Assembly: GCA_965263285.1 (NCBI GenBank)
Contig: CBDHHD010000010.1
Location: 1-41,180, forward strand
DNA from: JASGCP01 sp965263285
GTDB lineage: Bacteria; Bacteroidota; Bacteroidia; Chitinophagales; Chitinophagaceae
Direction of reading: 5' to 3'
DNA: 41,180 bases
Positions 15,155 through 25,732 of the stretch are shown in pieces. Under the pieces are notes generated by a model. That model made no database searches, was not told the origin of the DNA, and saw only the letters and a program-made list of their open reading frames with translations. The stretch's first letter is position 1; each line of letters begins with the position of its first letter. A program made the position numbers and the translations under genes.

Positions 15155-16579
15155 TTGTATGAAACTTTTAACATAATAATAAATCCAGAGGTATTATTAA
15201 GTTTAGCAGTGTTAAGTTTAATTCTTTATGGGATTAATCTGTCAACACTTAAATTATCGATTGGTATACTGCAGCTCATGTTATGAGCGGGGGTGACTAG
15301 TTTAGCGTCTTATGACGCAGGGGTGGACGAGCTATTGTCCTGGCCATTCTACGAACATGGTCTATTAATGACGAATAGTTGAATAATAATATCTAAAATA
15401 CTCATAATAATAGGTTCAATTTCAATTTTATTAATGGGTTCAGGAGAAACTATAATGATGAAACCATATCAATCCTCTCCAATTTTGGTATTAATGGTTG
15501 CATTAAGCTCATTATTATTAGTCTCTTCCATAAATTGACTTTCAATTTATTTGGCTATAGAATTACAAACTTTATCACTATTTATTTTAGCCGCATTAAA
15601 AAGAGACAGTGCTTATAGCACCGAGGCCGGCTTAAAATATTTTGTATTAGGCGCAGTGTCTTCTGGTTTATTTTTATTTGGATGCGCTCTATTGTACGGA
15701 TTAACAGGAGAAACTAGCATTCAAGGGATAAATTCAGCGGTTGGCACTGATGTGGGAAAAATTTTGATAACGATTTCTTTATTATTTAAATTATCTGCGG
15801 CACCTTTTCATATGTGGGCGCCAGATGTCTATGAAGGGGCGCCCACAACTACTACCGCCTTGTTAGCCACTGTTCCTAAGATTGGAGTGTTTTCAATTTT
15901 AGTTCAAATAGGTCCTGTAACTAATGTGGTGTTAGTTTGTGCTGTATTATCAATAGTTTATGGGGCCATTGGAGCACTCAATCAAACCAAAATCAAACGC
16001 TTATTGGCTTATAGTGGAATTGGCCATATGGGGTTTATATTATTTGGTATAGCGATAGGCTCTTTTGAAAGCATTCAAGCAAGTTTAATATATATGGTTA
16101 TTTATGTAATAATAACCATATGTAGTTTTTCAATAATCTTATCTTTAAAATTGGCTAAAGATTTAATAGTAGAAGTTGGCGGTTTATCAAGGGATAATCC
16201 TGTAATAGCATTAACGTTAGCTTTAACTTTTTTATCTACTGCTGGAATCCCGCCTTTAGCGGGATTTTTAAGCAAATGATTGATATTATTATCTGGGATA
16301 TCTAATGGCTATTATTTAATTTGTATTATAGCCGTGATAAGCTCAGTAATTGCTGGAGTGTATTATGTGAGATTAGTTCAAATAATTTATTTTCAAGCGG
16401 ATTATCCGATATTAATTTGACAAAAACTGCTAAGACCGCAGGTCCCTGGCCGGGACCGAAGGGTAGATTTTAGTAAATCCGTGGTAGCGGGGTTAACTTT
16501 TTTTCTAATTTTATTTTTAATGATTTCGCCTAATTTTTTATTACAAATTACTCATGATGCAACCATAAGTTTATATTAA
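15155..16579 (+). CDS. nad2: NADH dehydrogenase subunit 2
   Basis: An antiporter-like complex I subunit, 474 residues. Recognisable parts are ELQTLSLFILAALKRDSAYS, EAGLKYFVLGAVSSGLFLFG, SAAPFHMWAPDVYEGAPT and RLLAYSGIGHMGF. No ATG suits the start; the frame opens right after trnM with TTG 15155 (read as Met, then YETFN), a plausible table 4 start. Two in-frame GC-rich hairpins lie in the coding sequence: GCGTC-TTAT-GACGC at 15305-15318 and GGTCCC-TGGCC-GGGACC at 16441-16457; both fall in weakly conserved parts. The stop is TAA. Confidence 0.94.
15305..15318. repeat. GCGTC-TTAT-GACGC hairpin inside nad2
   Basis: A perfect 5-bp stem within nad2 codons for LASYDAG. It is the same element as GGCGTC/GACGCC hairpins in spacers (12736, 20812) and in rns (19251). 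Confidence 0.8.
16441..16457. repeat. GGTCCC-TGGCC-GGGACC hairpin inside nad2
   Basis: A perfect 6-bp stem encoding VPGRD near the nad2 C-terminus. Bases 16442-16455 are identical to 14938-14951, an arm of the spacer hairpin before the CAU tRNA. Confidence 0.85.
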
Positions 16580-16617
16580 ACATCACGCGTGACGCTGGCT
16601 AGGAGTTACCCGGATAG

Positions 16618-16636
16618 GGACCGACGGGGTCGGTCC
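16618..16636. repeat. GGACCGAC-GGG-GTCGGTCC hairpin
   Basis: Third copy of this stem, with triloop GGG, in the 105-nt nad2-nad5 spacer. Confidence 0.88.
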
Positions 16637-16684
16637 TAGGTAGGTCATCTACGATGCTACGGCGCAGGGTGTCGTGTATATACC

Positions 16685-18577
16685 ATGTATATATTAGTAT
16701 TATTTATCCCTTTATTAAGTGCGATAATATCTGGATTATTTGGAAGGAAAATAGGGACTAAAGGGGCAGGTATATTAACATCTAGTTGTATCAGCATCTC
16801 TGCTATTCTATCCTGTTGTATATTTTATGAGACTACTTTAAATTCATCGGCCGCCTATATAAAGTTATGACGATGATTTGATTCAGATTTATTAACAACT
16901 AATTTTGGCTTACAATTTGATAGTTTAACATCTACTATGTTAATTGTTATAACAAGTGTGTCTGCCTTAGTGCATATTTATTCTACAGGGTATATGTCAG
17001 AAGATCCACATATACCTCGATTTATGTCCTATCTATCCTTATTTACTTTTTTAATGATAGTTTTAGTAACAAGTGATAATTATGTTCAATTATTTATAGG
17101 TTGAGAAGGGGTTGGTTTATGCTCTTATCTTTTAATTAATTTTTGACTAACTAGAATAAAAGCGAATAAAGCAGCAATAAAAGCTATGTTAATAAATAGA
17201 GTGGGGGATATAGGATTAGTTTTAGCTATGCTATTATGTTTAATTGAATTCGGTACATTAGATTTTTCAGCCATTTCTGGTTTATTAGTGACGCCTAATA
17301 TTAATAGGGAAAATGTAACCATAATCTGTTTACTATTATTTTGGGGGGCAGTAGGGAAATCCGCCCAATTAGGATTACATACTTGGCTTCCGGATGCTAT
17401 GGAGGGTCCTACCCCCGTATCTGCTTTAATTCACGCGGCTACTATGGTTACAGCGGGTGTGTTTTTAATAATTAGATCTGGACCGCTTTTTGAAGTGTCT
17501 TCTTTAGCATTAACCATTGTTACAATTTTAGGGGCTTTAACTGCCTTTTTTGCTGCTACAACCGGAGTTGTTCAAAATGATTTAAAAAAAGTAATTGCTT
17601 ATTCAACTTGTAGTCAATTAGGTTATATGGTTATGGTTTGCGGAATATCTAATTATTCTACAAGCTTATTTCATTTAATGAATCATGCATTTTTTAAGGC
17701 TTTATTATTTTTAAGTGCTGGTTCTGTAATACATGCTGTAAGTGATGAGCAAGATATGAGAAAAATGGGAGGTTTAATCAAATCAATTCCTTTTACTTAT
17801 ACTATGATTTTAATTGGATCTTTATCGTTAATGGGGTTTCCTTATTTAACTGGATTCTATTCCAAAGATTTAATATTAGAATTGGCGTATGATAAATATT
17901 ATATTGTTTTTGCCTATTGATTAGGAAGCTTTTCAGCTTTATTAACTGCTTTTTATTCTATAAGATTAATTTATTTAACTTTTATTACAAATTCCAATTC
18001 CAAAAAAGAAGTTCTTATGGGAGTTCACGAATCATCTTTAAACATCACATTACCTTTACTTTTATTGGCTTTTGGTAGTATTTTTGTAGGGTATTTGGCA
18101 AAAGAAATAACTCTATCTAATGTAATTCCACCAATAGTATCAAATTCAATTAAAATGATTCCTTTATTATTTAGTTTATTTGGGGCCTTTTTTGCTTTTG
18201 TCATTTATAATAGCTCCCGACTGTGGCGCAGCGGGATGAATCCGGCTTTGGGGTTCAGCGAAGCTGAACGGGGGTCAAGCCGAATAGCTCGACCATTTTA
18301 TACTTTTTTTAATTCTGCTTGACAATTTAATTATATAATAAATCATTTTATTGTAGGCAATATATGGAAATTTGGTCATTTAATAACATATAGGGTAATA
18401 GATAGAGGGGTCCTAGAAATTATAGGGCCAAGAGGAATATCTAATGTAATAATAAAATTAACTCAAAATATTAGTAACTTACAATCAGGAATGGTATTTA
18501 ATTATGCTTTAATTATGATTGTATTTACTACTTTATTTATCTCGGGGGCCCCAAGGGGTTTTAGCTCAATATGGTAG
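16685..18577 (+). CDS. nad5: NADH dehydrogenase subunit 5
   Basis: The largest antiporter-like subunit of complex I, 630 residues in this frame. Core motifs are FIGWEGVGLCSYLLINFW, AMLINRVGDIGL, GKSAQLGLHTWLPDAMEGPTPVSALIHAATMV and KKVIAYSTCSQLGYM. The start is ATG 16685 (MYILVLFIPLLSA). Around residues 510-540 an in-frame GC-rich segment contains the hairpin GTTCAGC-GAA-GCTGAAC (18253-18269). The first in-frame stop is TAG 18575-18577, inside trnA, giving a 23-nt overlap; the preceding CGGGGGCCCC tract may have displaced an earlier stop, or an abbreviated stop may be completed after processing at 18554. Confidence 0.94.
18253..18269. repeat. GTTCAGC-GAA-GCTGAAC hairpin inside nad5
   Basis: A perfect 7-bp stem with the loop GAA, encoding FSEAE. 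It lies in a GC-rich block (about 18212-18297) whose composition contrasts with the AT-rich remainder of nad5. Confidence 0.82.
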
Positions 18578-18628
18578 AGCGTAGGCTTTGCAAGTCTGAG
18601 GCTGCAGGTTCAAGCCCTGTAAACTCTA
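18555..18628 (+). tRNA. trnA: tRNA-Ala (UGC)
   Basis: The acceptor GGGGTTT pairs with AAACTCT (two G-T pairs), the D-stem is GCTC/GAGC, the anticodon stem is TAGGC/GTCTG with TGC at 18589-18591, and the T-arm is CAGG/CCTG. Its first 23 nt are also the end of the nad5 frame. Confidence 0.94.
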
Positions 18629-18731
18629 TATCCCGGGTATGGCACCGTAGGCATCAAGGATGCCTACGATGCTATAGCCTATGGCCCTCGGATATCACGA
18701 TGAGATCTCCCGCCTATGGCGGTGGACGCTG

Positions 18732-18803
18732 GGTGATATAGTTTAAGGGTAAAACAATTATCTCATACGTAATAAGATAGAGGTTCAACTCCTCTTTTCA
18801 CCT
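18732..18803 (+). tRNA. trnM: tRNA-Met (CAU), upstream of trnF
   Basis: The anticodon stem ATTAT/GTAAT holds CTCATAC with CAT at 18764-18766. The acceptor GGTGATA/TTTCACC has one mismatch, and the T-stem AGAGG/CCTCT is perfect. It is the third CAU tRNA of the circle. Confidence 0.92.
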
Positions 18804-18869
18804 GCCTATAAGTTCCTAAGGCTGGGATATCATAGACCCCGGATGTCCCAATAGCCCAGGTCATGGGCT

Positions 18870-18943
18870 GAATGGAATAATTTAGTTCTTATATTTTAAT
18901 TTTGATAAACTTCTTTTTATTTATAGAAGATAACACCCGTGTG
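18870..18943. other. AT-rich spacer before trnF and rns
   Basis: Most spacers here are GC-rich repeats; this one is about four-fifths A+T from 18873 to 18935 with long T runs and no hairpin. It precedes trnF-rns, where a promoter for the rRNA side could sit, but I see no defined promoter motif. Confidence 0.35.
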
Positions 18944-19017
18944 GCACAAGTAGCTCAATATGGTAGAGCAAAACACTGAAAATGTTTGGGTTATTGGTTC
19001 AAATCCGATCTTGGGCA
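18944..19017 (+). tRNA. trnF: tRNA-Phe (GAA)
   Basis: The anticodon stem AAACA/TGTTT holds CTGAAAA with GAA at 18978-18980. The D-stem is GCTC/GAGC. The acceptor GCACAAG/CTTGGGC has one A-G mismatch. It abuts rns, as in many animals. Confidence 0.93.
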
Positions 19018-19177
19018 ATTCCTTTGATTTTGGGGAAGATATAAAGCGAGCGGCACTTATAATACATGCTAAGGGAACGGAAAATATGGGATCCCATGTA
19101 AGTACGTCCTATACAGGTGAGTAAAGTTCTGGAACTAACCAATTGGATGGGAATAGAATTCCCATAATAAATCTGAT

Positions 19178-19208
19178 CCCCCGGCGGCATCGTAGATGCC
19201 GCTGGGGG
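19178..19208. repeat. 14-bp hairpin within rns variable region
   Basis: CCCCCGGCGGCATC (19178-19191) pairs with GATGCCGCTGGGGG across GTA, with one G-T pair. It is probably an expanded rRNA helix using the same arm vocabulary as the spacers. Confidence 0.8.
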
Positions 19209-19754
19209 GTCATGATATGGAACCTGTTGGAACCCAGTCGATAGACCATCGGTGTCTTATGACGCCGGGGACCATTCGACGGGATTCTAATAAAGGGGCA
19301 GAACCCCTATGGGCCAATTGATAGGCTGGAATCGTATTAGGTAAAAGGGGATAGAACCCCTTGCCAAAGATGCGTAGCTGAGAGGCCACACTTCCACTGA
19401 AACAAGGGGAAGACTCGTATAGAGGCAGCAGTAAAGAATATTGTGCAATGTATGAAAGTATGACACAGAGATGTCGCATAAGATAGACTGTCAAATCTAC
19501 GTGCCAGCAGACGCGGTTATACGTAAGGTCTAAGTTTTTATCAGAAAAGGCGTAAAGGGTGTGTAGGCAGGATCCCATCGGCAAGGCGTCAGTGACGCAC
19601 AGCGTCACGGAGGCTATGCCTTGGACCCATGGGATGTGAGGTTTAAGGGGGTAAATGGAACTTTTATGTAGCGGTAGAATGCTTTAATATAAAATGGAAC
19701 ACCGGAGGCGAAGGCAATTTACTAATTAAATCTGACGCTGAGACACGAAAGTAA

Positions 19755-19788
<34 letters not shown>

Positions 19789-19824
19789 TTACCGTAAACT
19801 ATGAATATGAGATCACAGCAGCCA

Positions 19825-19849
19825 GGGGCGGCACCTTCGGTGCCGCCCC
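19825..19849. repeat. GGGGCGGCACC-TTC-GGTGCCGCCCC hairpin in rns
   Basis: A perfect 11-bp stem with a TTC triloop, after the 790 region of rns. The neighbouring rRNA is AT-rich, so it stands out as an inserted or expanded helix. Confidence 0.85.
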
Positions 19850-20546
19850 CGGCGAATGTGGTCGACGAAAACTCAAGAAAATCCCGCCTGAAGAGTACGA
19901 TCGCAAGATTAAAATTCAAAAAATTTGGCGGTTCACTAAACCAATTAGAGGAGCGTGTAGTTTAATTCGATAATCCGCGATTAACCTTACCAAAACTTGA
20001 ATAATTAAACATTAACGGTTAGAGATGACTATTAATTACAGGTATTGCATGGCCGTCGTCAGTTCGTGTTGTGAAAGAAATAGAACGAACTTAACCCTTA
20101 ATCGTTATTATAGAACGGCCCCACGGGGTCCTTTTACGATATTAAGGATGACGTCAGGTCCTTATGATCCTAATGTTTTGGGCTACATATGCGCTACAAT
20201 TTTTTATACAAAGAGAAACTTAAATTGAAAGAGTAAACTCTAAAGTAAAAATTCGGATTGCCCCTTGAAATTGGGGCCTGAAGTTGGATTTAATAGTAAT
20301 CGGAAAGTAGAGCGTTCTGGTGAATACGGCTCTAGTGTTCGTACAAATCGCCCGTCACCTCCACCAAGTAAATAATCCCAAAGTGTCAAGCTATAATTAA
20401 AGTAATGGGGCTAAATATTTAATATCGCTAAAGCCAGCGGCGACGCTGGACCAATATCTTTAATTCAGGCTTGATATGACGGAAAGTTTATGAGGTTGAG
20501 GAAGTCGTAACATAGCGAGGGTATTGGAAAATGTCCTCGGATTAAT

Positions 20547-20618
20547 GCACATATAATTTATCGGGTAAAATAATTGATTTCCAATCATTACTGGTGGGTT
20601 CAAGTCCCACTATGTGCA
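20547..20618 (+). tRNA. trnG: tRNA-Gly (UCC)
   Basis: The acceptor GCACATA pairs perfectly with TATGTGC, TCC lies at 20580-20582, and the T-stem is GTGGG/CCCAC. The anticodon stem ATTGA/TCATT has one mismatch. It lies directly after rns. Confidence 0.93.
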
Positions 20619-20701
20619 CTGGCTTAAGCTTGGCGCTGGGCTCCGCCTCAGTAAGGTGTCATGATGCGATGACACCATCGGCTTCGCCGATATGCACCTC
20701 C

Positions 20702-20774
20702 AGGTGTTTAACTCAGTTGGTAGAGTATCGTGTTTACACCACGGAGGTCGAAAGTTCGATTCTTTCAGCACCTA
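20702..20774 (+). tRNA. trnV: tRNA-Val (UAC)
   Basis: The acceptor AGGTGTT pairs with AGCACCT, the D-stem is ACTC/GAGT, the anticodon stem TCGTG/CACGG holds TTTACAC with TAC at 20735-20737, and the T-arm is GAAAG/CTTTC. Confidence 0.95.
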
Positions 20775-20811
20775 AGAAGGCGGCAGGACTAGGAGCCCCT
20801 ACAGGCCGATA

Positions 20812-20864
20812 GGCGTCTTACGACGCCGTTCTCATGGACGGTGGTGTAGGCGTATTATGACGCC
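20812..20864. repeat. Two GGCGT...ACGCC hairpins before rnl
   Basis: GGCGTC-TTAC-GACGCC (20812-20827) and GGCGT-ATTATG-ACGCC (20849-20864) lie between trnV and rnl. The first, with its tail to 20841, resembles 12736-12766. Confidence 0.8.
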
Positions 20865-20867
20865 GAG

Positions 20868-23632
20868 AGAAGATTAGTATAAACGAGTGGCAAACGGATG
20901 ACTAGGATGTTATAATTTGAGGACGTTATAAATACGAAAGATGGGCAGAGAAGGTATGAGAGCCCAGTTTCCATAAGTAAACCTAAATTCTAAACCCTAG
21001 GAATTGAAACATCTTAGTACTAGGAGGAAAAGAAATCAAGCGAGATTCCGTGAGTAGTGGCGAGCGAAAGCGGATATAGACTATGGAATCCCGCCTTTAG
21101 GGGCGGGGATGAAATTGAAAACCAAAGAGGGTAACAGGCCCGTAGATAAAATCGATGATTCCGTAGTTCTTGGAGTAGAACTATTTGAAGAAAGGTGCTC
21201 CATATATCTAAAACTAAATATTATAACATACCAATAGTGAATTAGTACTGTGAAGGAAAGTTGAAAGAGATAATAGTGAAATAGAGCCTGAAATTTGCCA
21301 TCTCACAAGCAGACGAAATTCGTTGTACCTTTTGTATAATGGGTTCGCAAGATAAATATTTGGCAAACTTAAGTTAATAGACGTAGGTGTAGTGAAAACG
21401 AGTTTGAATAGAGCGTTAGTCAAATAGAGCCCGAAACCAAGTGATCTAACCATGGGCAGTTTGAAACCCGTTTAATAGCGGGCGGAGGAACGAACCGGTG
21501 ATTGTGGCAAAAATCTCGGATGACCTGTGGTTAGGGGTGAAAAGCCAATCGAACTTGGAAATAGCTGGTTTTCTGCGAAAACTATTGAAGTAGTGCGTCA
21601 TATGGCGGCACCATCGGCGCTTCGCGCCGGGGGTGCGTATATTCTTACACAGTAAAGCACTGAATGGGTTTAGGGGTTAGGCCTACTAAATTCAACCAAA
21701 CTATGAAGGTGTAAGGAGAAAATATGATAGACAGACAGTGGGCGAGAAGGTCCATTGTCAAGAAGGAAACAACCTAGATCAGAAGTTAAGGTCATAAATA
21801 TAATCTAAGTGTAAAAGGGAATTTGTAAATTAAGACAATGAGAAAGTAGGCTTGGAACCAGCCATCTTTGAAAGATTACGTAACAGTTCACTCAATAAAT
21901 TTATAGATCCCAAAAATTATGGTGGCTTAAGCTTGGCGCACCAACCGAAACTCTGAATAAATACCATAAGGGGCCATACAGCCCCGGTGGCTTATAGTGG
22001 TAGCAGAACGTACTGTAAATCATAACCATATGGTTGGTTATTGCGAAAGCGTTTATCAGGAGTGATAATGCGAACATGAGTAAAAAACAGTGTGAGGATC
22101 ACTGCTCACGGCCCAAGGTTTCCAATCATAGGATTATCCGGATTGGGTTATACAGTCCCTAAGATGGCTTCATAGTATTCGGCACCGACGGCATCAGGCC
22201 CCATAGGAGCCTGTGCCTCGGTGCTATTTCGATGGGAGTATTTAATAACAAGTGTCTAAGATATTATAAGAAATTATTCAGCCCAATAAATTGGGCTCGG
22301 CTGTACTAAAACTAACACAAGTGGGCATAAAAGTGATGGTATAATTTATCTTAAGGAACTCGGCAAAATGTCCCTGTAAGTTCGCAAGAAGGGGAGCCAG
22401 CTATAGACAGAGGTAACCTGTGCTGGATATCCAGGACTAGGTTATCTAATTTGACTGGTCTCAGAAAAGAGGGGGTGTCGACTGTTTACCAAAAACATAG
22501 CTTCCAGCAAAGGGCCAAGGGCCTGAAGTATTGGAGGTGAGGCCTGCCCAATGGTTGTATCTAAAACCAAGTAATAAAAAAAGTTAGCTTGGGTAAGGAC
22601 AATTGAATGGCCGCGGTAAATCTGACCGTGATAATGTAGCGCAATCAATAGCCAATTAATTGTTGGCAAGTATGAATGGCTTAACGAATGCCCCGCTGTC
22701 TCAAGATAAAAACCAATGAAATTGAATTCGTAGTGAAGATGCTACGTATAAATTGTTAGACGAGAAGACCCCATTGAGCTTTACTGGAGACTTATATGGT
22801 TCTTTACCAATTAATTGTGTAGACTATGTGGGTAAACCCTCGCGTATGCCGGTACTCACCGTACCGCATGGGGTGTCGGCTTCGCCGATATGAAAAACCA
22901 CTCTTTAATTATAAAAAGAACTAAAATAATGGAAAGGTATATGTCAGACAGTTTGGTTGGGGCGACCGCCTTCTAAAGAGTAACGAAGGCGTACATAAGG
23001 TTAATAATATAATAGTATAAAGTTTAAAGCCTGACAGTAAGGAGGACGTCCGAGCTGACACGCCGTAGGCAGCTGCCTATTCCGTGGGTTATAATGACCC
23101 GTTAGCTTAGAATGGGATAGCTAACGAGCAACGAATAAAAGTTACCATGGGGATAACAGCGTAATATCGTTTGAGAGTTCATATCGACGACGATGTTTGC
23201 GACCTCGATGTTGAATTGCGGGATCCTGGAGGTGCAGCCGCTTCCAAGGGTTGGACTGTTCGTCCATTAAAGCCGTACATGATTTGAGTTCAGACCGGCG
23301 TGAGCCAGGTCGGTTTCTATCTACAATTTATGTAGGAAACATTAGATATAACTATATTCTAGTACGAAAGGACCGAATGATTAGTTATCCGCTGGTGAAC
23401 CAATTGTAGTTAATCAAGGTCGATGGCGGCCGACTCTGTCGGCGGCCGCCTGAAGTATTACTGTTGGGTGGCTACGATAATTAAAATAATCACTGAATGC
23501 ATCTCAAGTGAGAAGTTAAATATCATTCTATGTTTCCAATATATAGACTGTTTGAGAATAAAACGTGGATAGGATCTGTGTTTAGCCTTTATTCTAAGCT
23601 AAAGATTACTAATGGTCTAATTTACTAATCAT
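20868..23632 (+). rRNA. rnl: Large subunit rRNA, complete across the copy boundary
   Basis: A complete 23S-like rRNA of about 2.76 kb. Its 5' end resembles domain I (GTGGCAAACGGATGACTAGG near 20889). Later landmarks are GACGAGAAGACCCC near 22759, the peptidyl-transferase segment CCATGGGGATAACAG near 23145, and the sarcin-ricin loop AGTACGAAAGG at 23361. The 3' end near 23632 is inferred from conservation. Hairpins with spacer-like arms occupy variable regions (21090-21107, 21616-21628, 22182-22224, around 22877). This is the intact gene; bases 1-475 duplicate its 3' end. Confidence 0.94.
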
Positions 23633-23702
23633 CCGAAATCGCGCGCGACACATCTTACAGATGTAAGAGAATTCTCTAAGATTCTCTATTAATAGAGAAT
23701 AG

Positions 23703-24479
23703 ATGATCTATTATACTTTAAATAATTTATTAGGCCAAGTAGGGGCCATCTTTCGATGACATGGGGTTTTATTGGATACCCCGGAGCCATGACAAATGGG
23801 CTTTCAAGATGCAGCAAGCCCAGTAATGGAAGAAGTTATATTTCTACACGATCAAATTATGTTTATATTAACCATAATTATTACTGCAGTTTTATGATTA
23901 ATAGTTAGGGCGTTAACAACTAAACATTATCATAAATATTTATATGAAGGTACATTAATAGAAATTATTTGGACTTTAATTCCTGCGGCTATATTAGTTT
24001 TTATTGCATTCCCTTCTTTAAAATTATTATATTTAATGGATGAAGTTATAGATCCAGCTTTAACTATTAAGGCAATTGGGCACCAATGATATTGATCATA
24101 TGAGTATTCAGATTATGGATCAGACACAATAGAATTTGACTCTTATATGATTCCAACATCAGATTTAAATAATGGGGATTTAAGATTATTAGAAGTTGAT
24201 AATAGAATAATTGTTCCTATACAAACACAAGTGCGAGTATTAGTAACTGCCGCGGATGTTCTTCATTCATTTGCTGTTCCATCCCTATCAGTTAAAATAG
24301 ATGCTGTACCTGGACGATTAAATCAAACAAGTTTCTTTATTAAAAGACCAGGAGTATTTTATGGTCAATGTTCAGAAATATGTGGTGCAAATCACTCTTT
24401 TATGCCTATTGTAATAGAGGCCGTTTCATTAGATAAATACATTCATTGAGTAGCGAATTGATCGGTTTCACGAAGTTAG
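23703..24479 (+). CDS. cox2: Cytochrome c oxidase subunit II (second turn)
   Basis: Repeat of 546-1322 at +23,157; same translation, CuA ligands intact. Confidence 0.94.
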
Positions 24480-24663
24480 ATTCCCGTATCGGCACCTCGA
24501 GGCCCTGGTTATGAGTTACCTCAGTCCTAGCGGAGGCCCTTATAAGCTACCGTCCTAATGGGACTGGTAGCGGCGCCCCCCGGTAGCATCGCCGATGCTA
24601 CTGGGCTAGGATATCGGGCAGCGCCACGGAGGCTATGCCTCGGGGCTTAGCCCCGGCGGGGTT

Positions 24664-24736
24664 TGGTGTGTAACTCAGGCGGTAGAGTGATAGGCTTTTA
24701 ACCTATAAGTAGTTGGTTCAAACCCAATCACACCAA
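24664..24736 (+). tRNA. trnK: tRNA-Lys (UUU) (second turn)
   Basis: Repeat of 1507-1579. Confidence 0.94.
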
Positions 24737-24737
24737 A

Positions 24738-24950
24738 ATGCCACAATTAGACACAGTATCTTTTTTAACACAATACATATGAACATTAATAACTTTATTT
24801 TGCCTATTCACTATTCTAGTGAATAGCATATTACCTAGATTACAACAACAGTTAGCAATTAGATCAAGATCCGGTGCAGGGGCTTCGCCCCGAACTGAAG
24901 AGACAACTAAGCTTGAGATATTTAAAAATTTATTTCAACTTAGGGTTTAG
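24738..24950 (+). CDS. atp8: ATP synthase subunit 8 (second turn)
   Basis: Repeat of 1581-1793, including the in-frame hairpin (24879-24891). Confidence 0.92.
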
Positions 24951-24997
24951 TCTATAAACCCTGCCGGCTTAAGCCGGCCGATGCGCGTTCCATCAGA

Positions 24998-25732
24998 ATG
25001 TTAGCTGCATATTTTGATCAATTTAACGTAGTAAGATTAATAACAATACAAGCCTTTTTAGGGGATTGATTGGTAACTTTTACTAACTCTTCGATGATGA
25101 TGGTGTTAGCGGTTACTATCTTTTGATTATTGTTAAAGGGGGATAAGTTAATACCAAATAGATGACAATCTATAATGGAATTAATACATTTAAATATACG
25201 TTCTGTTGTTCATGATAATTTAGGTAAACCAGGTCAAAAATATTTTCCCTTTGTTTTAAGTATTTTTTTATTTATTGCTATGTTAAATATTTTAGGATTA
25301 TTTCCGTATGTGTTTTCACCTACAGCCCACCCAGTAATGACTTTTGGCTTATCTTTATCAATAATGATAGCAGTAACCCTATTAGGGTTTATTACTTTTC
25401 GATTAAATTTTTTAAGTATATTTACGCCAGGTGGGGCTCCCTTAATATTAGCCCCCCTTCTTGTCTTAATTGAGACGGTTAGTTATATTACTCGAGTTAT
25501 CTCATTAGGTCTCCGGCTAGCTGCTAATATATCAGCTGGACATTTATTATTTGCAATTTTATCTGGGTTTGCTTTTAATATGCTATCGAACGGTCTTGTT
25601 ATTTTAAGTCTTTTCCCCATGTTAATTATGGTATTTATAACTTTATTAGAGATGATGGTAGCTGTAATTCAAGCTTACGTATTTTGTTTGCTCACAACAA
25701 TCTATTTAGGGGATACAATTGCACTACATTAA
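24998..25732 (+). CDS. atp6: ATP synthase subunit a (second turn)
   Basis: Repeat of 1841-2575; same translation. Confidence 0.95.
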
